Positions 59,996 to 64,000 of a stretch of 64,000 nt of DNA are shown piece by piece. Within the stretch, counting starts at the first letter, position 1. Every line of letters begins with the position of its first letter. Source of the stretch: Cordylochernes scorpioides. Its lineage: Eukaryota > Arthropoda > Arachnida > Pseudoscorpiones > Chernetidae. Both the position numbers and the translations under genes were made by a program. A model generated the notes under the pieces. It had not been told where the DNA came from and searched no databases. It saw nothing but the letters and a program-made list of their open reading frames with translations. The DNA is taken from positions 71,638,555 through 71,702,554 of the forward strand of contig CP092874.1 in NCBI GenBank assembly GCA_030710605.1, in the 5' to 3' direction.

Positions 59996-60378
59996 CGGGT
60001 ATGAAGTTTGTAAAGCTTGAGATTTTTGATGGTGTCTGCAGGGGGTGAGTAGAGCTCATCAATGGATGAGACAATACAGTCAATAATCTTCAATTAAAAA
60101 GGCATATATTGGATCAAAATATTATTTATTTTACCAATACTTCAGTTGGCTGAATGCCAACCTTTTTCAAGATATTACATGTTATAATGCCTTGATAAAG
60201 GTTGGCGTTCAGCCAACTGATATAGGTAAAATAAATGATATTATGATCCAATATATGCCTTTTTAATTGAAAATTGATTTATTGATGACTCTATTTTCAA
60301 AAGTCAATAACGTTTTTTTGAGTTGCAGTTTGAGAATTGCACTTAGTACATAGTAGGAAAACCTTGCAACCATTCTGG
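59996..60378 (-). repeat. R2 partial copy split by a palindrome (60091-60295)
   Basis: R2 end block (AAGCTTGAGATTTTTGATGG ... GGAAAACCTTGCAACC). It is interrupted by arms GGCATATATTGGATCAAAAT / inverse. The centre is CTTGATAAAGGTTGGCG TTC AGCCAACTGATA, a hairpin like the PLE hammerhead but degenerate. AGTCAATAA flanks both sides. Confidence 0.7.
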
Positions 60379-60655
60379 AAAGCCATTGTTCGTAGATGAC
60401 TAGAAAGGTGTTTGCTGATTATATTGTTTTCACTTTTTTTCCTACAATTACAGGTGACAATTAGATTGTTTCCATTGGGATGAACTTCTGATAAAAAAAA
60501 GAGTGAAGCCAAGAAGGTGAATAAAAATAAGATGCTAGGTGGAGCTTCGGCAGTAAAGATACACTTTTCTAGTGATAGGCAAATACAAACTAGGCTATCT
60601 AAGTTTGAAACCTGAGCGGCTCAGCAATTCTAGCATCTTGGTTGATAGATATGGC

Positions 60656-61146
60656 GCCTTTTGCTTATCCCTAGTACACATGGTACTAGGGATAACAATA
60701 ATACTGCTCCAATGACCCCCTATTCTTGAAAAAGTCCAACCCCGCCAGCGAGTGCAAGTAACCAAACAGGGCTCTGGCACATTTGAAAGTGCAAAAGTCG
60801 AACTGCTTTTCAAATGTCTAGACATGTGATGCACTTACAGTTAAAGCAGTCACCTACTTCTACCCACCATGATTATCATGGTGGGTAGAAGTAGGTGACT
60901 GCTTTAACTGTAAGTGCATCACATGTCTAGACATTTGAAAAGCAGTTCGACTTTTGCACTTTCAAATGTGCCAGAGCCCTGTTTGGTTACTTGTACTCGC
61001 TGGTGGGGTTGAACTTATTCAAGAATCAGGAGCCATTGAGCATTTTTTTTTTTTTTTTAATCAGAAAAGGAGTCCAATGCGGGAATTGAACCGTGGTTGT
61101 AGCGGTCGAAAACCAACGGTTTAGACCATCCTTCCACCGATCCCCC
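60656..61146. repeat. Two SINE copies in inverted orientation
   Basis: Plus copy 60690-60875 (head-less) and minus copy 60866-61146 (full) meet at CCATGATTATCATGG, giving about 110-bp near-perfect palindrome arms. Confidence 0.8.
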
Positions 61147-61265
61147 AGATATGGCCCTAGTATCACTGAGCATGAATGCTGAGATTTTTATACTTTATAA
61201 TACAAGTTCTAATTTCTTAAATAAAAGATAAATCATTGTTGACCTTCTTATAATTAGGAAAAAGA

Positions 61266-61618
61266 ACTTCGCCTTGACCGGTCCCAAACCTGGATGAAAA
61301 AGGAGGAGGGGGAGCAGTAACAAGCTCACTAAAAAACCTGGGCTCAGCTGGTCCGGCTGATAGTACCCTGTAAGGGCTCCTGATCCAGGTATACAGGATG
61401 AGCAGCATTTGTACTCCATGTTAGGAGCAGCTGCACATGGCGTCTGTTCCTCATGTCAGAGGCTGCCATTTCTTTTGGAGCTAGTCGGCCTGCCACTGAG
61501 TAGTGCTCCCAGTCTTAATGACAATGGCAGACACATTCTACTTCACCCAATCATGATCTCAAGCTTTAAAAGCTTGATTCCCTAATATGATTGAGTGAAG
61601 ATAAGAAAGAAGAAGAAG
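61266..61618 (+). repeat. R2 dispersed repeat, copy
   Basis: GCCTTGACCGGTCCCAAACC to GATTGAGTGAAGATAAGAAA. Confidence 0.75.
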
Positions 61619-61697
61619 GAAAAAGAGTTTTTCTGTTTTAAATAGATTAATAAAAAAAACTTTACCTTTAAAACTGATAGCAGTGGTTATGTTACAG

Positions 61698-61754
61698 GTG
61701 ATAGTCGTGACCCTCAAGCCCATTGTAGATGTCAGGTTTAGCTTCCTCTTGAAG
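61698..61754 (+). CDS. VPS8: VPS8 exon g (57 bp)
   Basis: Acceptor ATGTTACAG, donor GTAAGT. Encodes VIVVTLKPIVDVRFSFLLK; in the family this strand precedes the LAWHF block. Phase 0 at both ends. Confidence 0.85.
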
Positions 61755-61803
61755 GTAAGTTCTATTTATTGGTATTACATGGTTCATCACTGAGATTTAT
61801 TAA

Positions 61804-62523
61804 TCTATATTAATAAAATGGAAATTTCATAAGTGTTGTTCGCTAAAAACTTTCGTTACAATCCATCAATTTCAACCAAATTTTCAACATTTATGTAAAC
61901 ACAAGGTAATAAGACCAAATCCAAATAAATAAATAGTGTGTGACATTTCGGTAACAGCGTTGTTACCATCTTCAGACAAAAGTACTTTTGTCTGAAGATG
62001 GTAACAATGCTGTTACCGAAACGTCACACACTATTTATTTATTTGGATTTGGTCTTATTACCTTGTGTTTATAATCTACAATCCAAATTGTGTCTCATCA
62101 ACATTTATGTAAAACGAGATGGAGCAGGTTTTGCTTAACATCAAAATATATTTCCTAACATTAACATGCGTAACTTCGGTGTTATCGATTAAATACAAAA
62201 AAAATCAACAGAGTTAATTTTATTTATATATAAATACAAAAAAAAAAATTCAACAGAGTTAATTTTTTTACATACTAGCTAATAATCTCAATCTAAAAAA
62301 ATATTCAAAACAAGCAATTTTAAGATAACACCATATGTAAAACAGTCGGCCAAGAAAACAACAACCATATTACATCTTTCTCACATATTCACACACAATC
62401 TTGATTAATAATTAAAATTAATCTTTAACATTGTTTATTATACTTCATAATATATAATATTCGTTAGCCAAACTTTCACTCGGATAAAACCCGGGCGAAG
62501 CCGGGTACACACACATCCGCTAG
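61804..62523 (+). mobile_element. Non-autonomous Helitron, family B (contains PAL copy 9)
   Basis: Starts TCTATATTAATAAAATGG after A (61803); ends with hairpin CCCGGGCGAAGCCGGG near 62490-62505, then a CTAG terminus before T (62524). No coding capacity. PAL at 61900-62097 is nested. Confidence 0.75.
61900..62097. repeat. PAL copy 9, best preserved
   Basis: 198 bp flanked by perfect 16-bp repeats TCAACATTTATGTAAA (61884-61899, 62098-62113). Short left end ACAAGGTAATAAG, long right end GTTTATAATCTACAATCC...GTGTCTCA. Both arms have cores: minus 61975-61938 and plus 61992-62025 (CTGAAGA, GGTAACA-ATGC-TGTTACC, GAAAC, GTC). Confidence 0.92.
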
Positions 62524-62645
62524 TATTTAATATAATTAGTTTTGGTAGAACGATATTTGAAAATTATCCCACATGTGTTTCTTTTGAACGATAAATCGAA
62601 ATTTAATTTAAGGAGAAATAACGATTTATTTTAAAAATAAAATAA

Positions 62646-62990
62646 ATTCTACTGCTCTTACTGCAATGGAAAAATTAATGGGAGGGCCTGGCTCATCAGT
62701 GATTAACCCTCCCAGTGGTTTTGCCAGTTTAATCTACCATACCGCTGTTATATTGCATTTTTCGATCTTCCTTTTATAGTGATACTGATGCTAAAATCAA
62801 AACTTATGTCCATAGTTCATCTAAAATACCATTCCAAGAGTAGCATCAGTATCACTATAAAAGGAAGATCGAAAAATGCAATATAACAGCGGTATGGTAG
62901 ATTAAACTGGCGAAACCGCTGGGAGGGTTGACCACTGATGAGCCAGGCCCTTCCATTAATTTTTCCATTGCAGATAGGGCAGTAGAAATT
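62646..62990. repeat. Palindromic element H2, copy 2
   Basis: Arms of about 150 bp (CTGCAATGGAAAAATTAATG ... CATCAGTATCACTATAAAAG). Right arm: CTGGC-GAAAC at 62908-62916, then CTGATGA-GCCAG at 62934-62945, a hammerhead-like core in permuted order. Confidence 0.8.
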
Positions 62991-63107
62991 GTTTTATTTT
63001 TAAAAGAATCATACACATCTATAATATTTACATGGATATTAATGTTCAACTCTATCAGCAAGCTTTATATTTGAAAATCACATTCAAAATGTAGCAAGCT
63101 GAAGAGA

Positions 63108-63260
63108 TAATAAGGCACAATTTGGATTATAGATTATAAACACAAAGTAATAAGACCAAATCCAAATAAATAAATAGTGTGCGACATTTCGGTAACAGCG
63201 TTGTTACCAAAATGTCACACACTTTATTTATTTGGATTTGGTGTTATTACCTTATGTTTA
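63108..63260. repeat. PAL copy 10, at a VPS8 splice acceptor
   Basis: Between CAAGCTGAAGAGA (63095-63107) and CAAGCTGATGAGA (63261-63273). Long left end, short right end (CCTTATGTTTA). The central half is deleted (ACAGCGTTGTTACCAAAATG), so there is only one partial core. Confidence 0.88.
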
Positions 63261-63302
63261 CAAGCTGATGAGAGTTTGATGTACAAAGTAAAGAATGCCC
63301 AG

Positions 63303-63425
63303 GGTCCACCAGATGCCAACCCTATCCTGGCCTGGCACTTTGTCCTCATCCAAGTGTCCTCCTCTACCAAGACTGTGGACCCTGTGCTGGCCTTTGGCCG
63401 CAAGGACACAGTCTACTTCTACCAA
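63303..63425 (+). CDS. VPS8: VPS8 exon h (start uncertain)
   Basis: Encodes GPPDANPILAWHFVLIQ, then DPVLAFGRKDTVYFYQ; donor GTAGGT. With acceptor AATGCCCAG the exon starts at 63303 and joins exon g in phase 0 at the expected family spacing. The frame is also open upstream (QADESLMYKVKNAQ) to 63261, where the PAL target duplication begins. The original acceptor could have been TGTAG at 63094, now separated by PAL. Confidence 0.78.
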
Positions 63426-63478
63426 GTAGGTTCCTGAACATGACATTGTTGGGCAAAACACAGTGGTTCCTGGCACAG

Positions 63479-63559
63479 GTGACATTTCCCACGGTAGGAT
63501 CTATCAAATTGCTACCTCTCAGCCAGATGGATCTGAGCTACACCCTCCAGAACTTCTGT
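63479..63559 (+). CDS. VPS8: VPS8 exon i
   Basis: Acceptor CTGGCACAG, donor GTAAGT; intron before it only 53 bp. Encodes VTFPTVGSIKLLPLSQMDLS, then YTLQNFC, in phase 0. Confidence 0.75.
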
Positions 63560-63684
63560 GTAAGTACTTCCCTCTATAATTTGGATTGTGTTGTTGTTTT
63601 TGCTTATTCCTCAAGTCATTTAAACAATCTCCATTAGGTTCCATTGTCTCAGCTTTTCTATTATAGTCCTTCTATTATACTCTA

Positions 63685-64000
63685 CTAGCCGAATGACCCG
63701 GGCAACGCCCGTGTTTTACCCGATTGAATGTTTTGATTCAAATACTATTTGTTACAATTATAAATTGGCGCCTTAAATAATTGCATATGTTAGTTAATAA
63801 CTATAGCCTATGTGCTTTATCTGTCTATGTACTGTTGGCTTCCGTAGGCGTCTCTTACTGGGAAAAAGAAAGAGAGGATTCCATTTGGTTATTATCTAAT
63901 ATATGCATTTATTTAGGGAGCGACCCGCTCCAACACAATAGTTACAAAGACGAAATAGCGAATGGGGGGGGGGCAAAGGTGGCGTGACCGTAGCCAACCA
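63685..64000 (-). mobile_element. Helitron, family A, copy 3 (runs off the window)
   Basis: CTAGCCGAATGACCCGGGC-AAC-GCCCG at the left (3' end on the minus strand). The body is almost identical to 4034-4260. Confidence 0.75.

Larger units (their letters stand above)
46858..63559 (+). other. VPS8: VPS8 gene, partial span (CORVET subunit)
   Basis: Nine exons in one reading order encode the conserved N-terminal part of VPS8. In yeast and animals VPS8 is the Rab5-binding subunit of the CORVET tethering complex, acting in early endosome fusion on the cytosolic face. Recognisable blocks: VLRNVSAQMQSASERV, YGSVSALAFNSDCSRLLAGH, WDITSGKLLRSISDAH, LAICSDSGGSVFELNF, GARTCESRCIFSG, NPILAWHF. These belong to the beta-propeller region. 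Upstream exons (start codon) and all exons after 63559 are not seen. Introns range from about 53-56 bp to 5.7 kb, the large ones filled with repeats. Exons are GC-rich against AT-rich introns. Confidence 0.88.

Noticed and set aside
56428-61419. Recurrent frame with LVSLLLLPLLLFHPGLGP in R2 copies
   Set aside because: Conserved only because the repeat is conserved; frames are interrupted at different points and lack a domain.

Overview
This is animal (metazoan) genomic DNA, probably from an invertebrate; the species cannot be named from the sequence. The evidence is a multi-exon VPS8 gene with GT-AG introns, a eukaryotic tRNA-Gly(GCC) gene, tRNA- and 5S-derived repeats, and a very dense set of eukaryotic transposons. 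There is no bacterial gene organisation. The only host protein gene I can support is VPS8, the CORVET tethering-complex subunit. Nine plus-strand exons covering part of the N-terminal beta-propeller region are spread over 46.9-63.6 kb. Both ends of the gene lie outside what I can see.

Layout. 0-4.9 kb: a palindromic Penelope-type repeat (called PAL here) with a 5S rRNA-derived insert, then two Penelope-like elements (PLEs) with GIY-YIG endonuclease remnants, then a Helitron copy. 5.0-12.8 kb: a pogo/Tigger-like element split by an intact-looking Gypsy retrotransposon (Gypsy-1) and by a PAL copy that itself holds a second pogo element. 13.0-15.8 kb: an RTE-like LINE relic hit by another PAL, then a hAT-type MITE with a nested MITE. 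15.9-30.2 kb: a 14.3-kb Gypsy element (Gypsy-2, minus strand) with 1.59-kb LTRs, inserted in the 3' end of a LINE. 30.9-44.4 kb: a tRNA-derived SINE split by Gypsy-3 (minus strand), which is itself split by a piggyBac element and by a hAT element whose transposase ORF is intact. 44.6-64 kb: VPS8, with introns packed with MITEs, SINEs, PAL copies, Helitrons and unclassified repeats.

The signal most worth attention is PAL. It is a short palindromic element present about ten times. Both arms carry a hammerhead-ribozyme-like core (CTGAAGA, a GGTAACA/TGTTACC hairpin, GAAAC, GTC) in opposite orientation. Four copies have target-site duplications of 13-16 bp, one longer end and one shorter end. A GIY-YIG-encoding PLE in the window (743-2860) has the same design: inverted arms, a 13-bp duplication, one longer end and a similar core. 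I infer that PAL is a non-autonomous, ribozyme-bearing retroelement mobilised by Penelope-like machinery. One copy sits exactly at, or just before, a VPS8 exon. A short Helitron carrying a near-perfect tRNA-Gly gene is the second notable object.

Limits: exon boundaries come from reading frame, splice consensus and remembered VPS8 family conservation. Transposon family names come from motifs, terminal repeats and target duplications, not from database searches.
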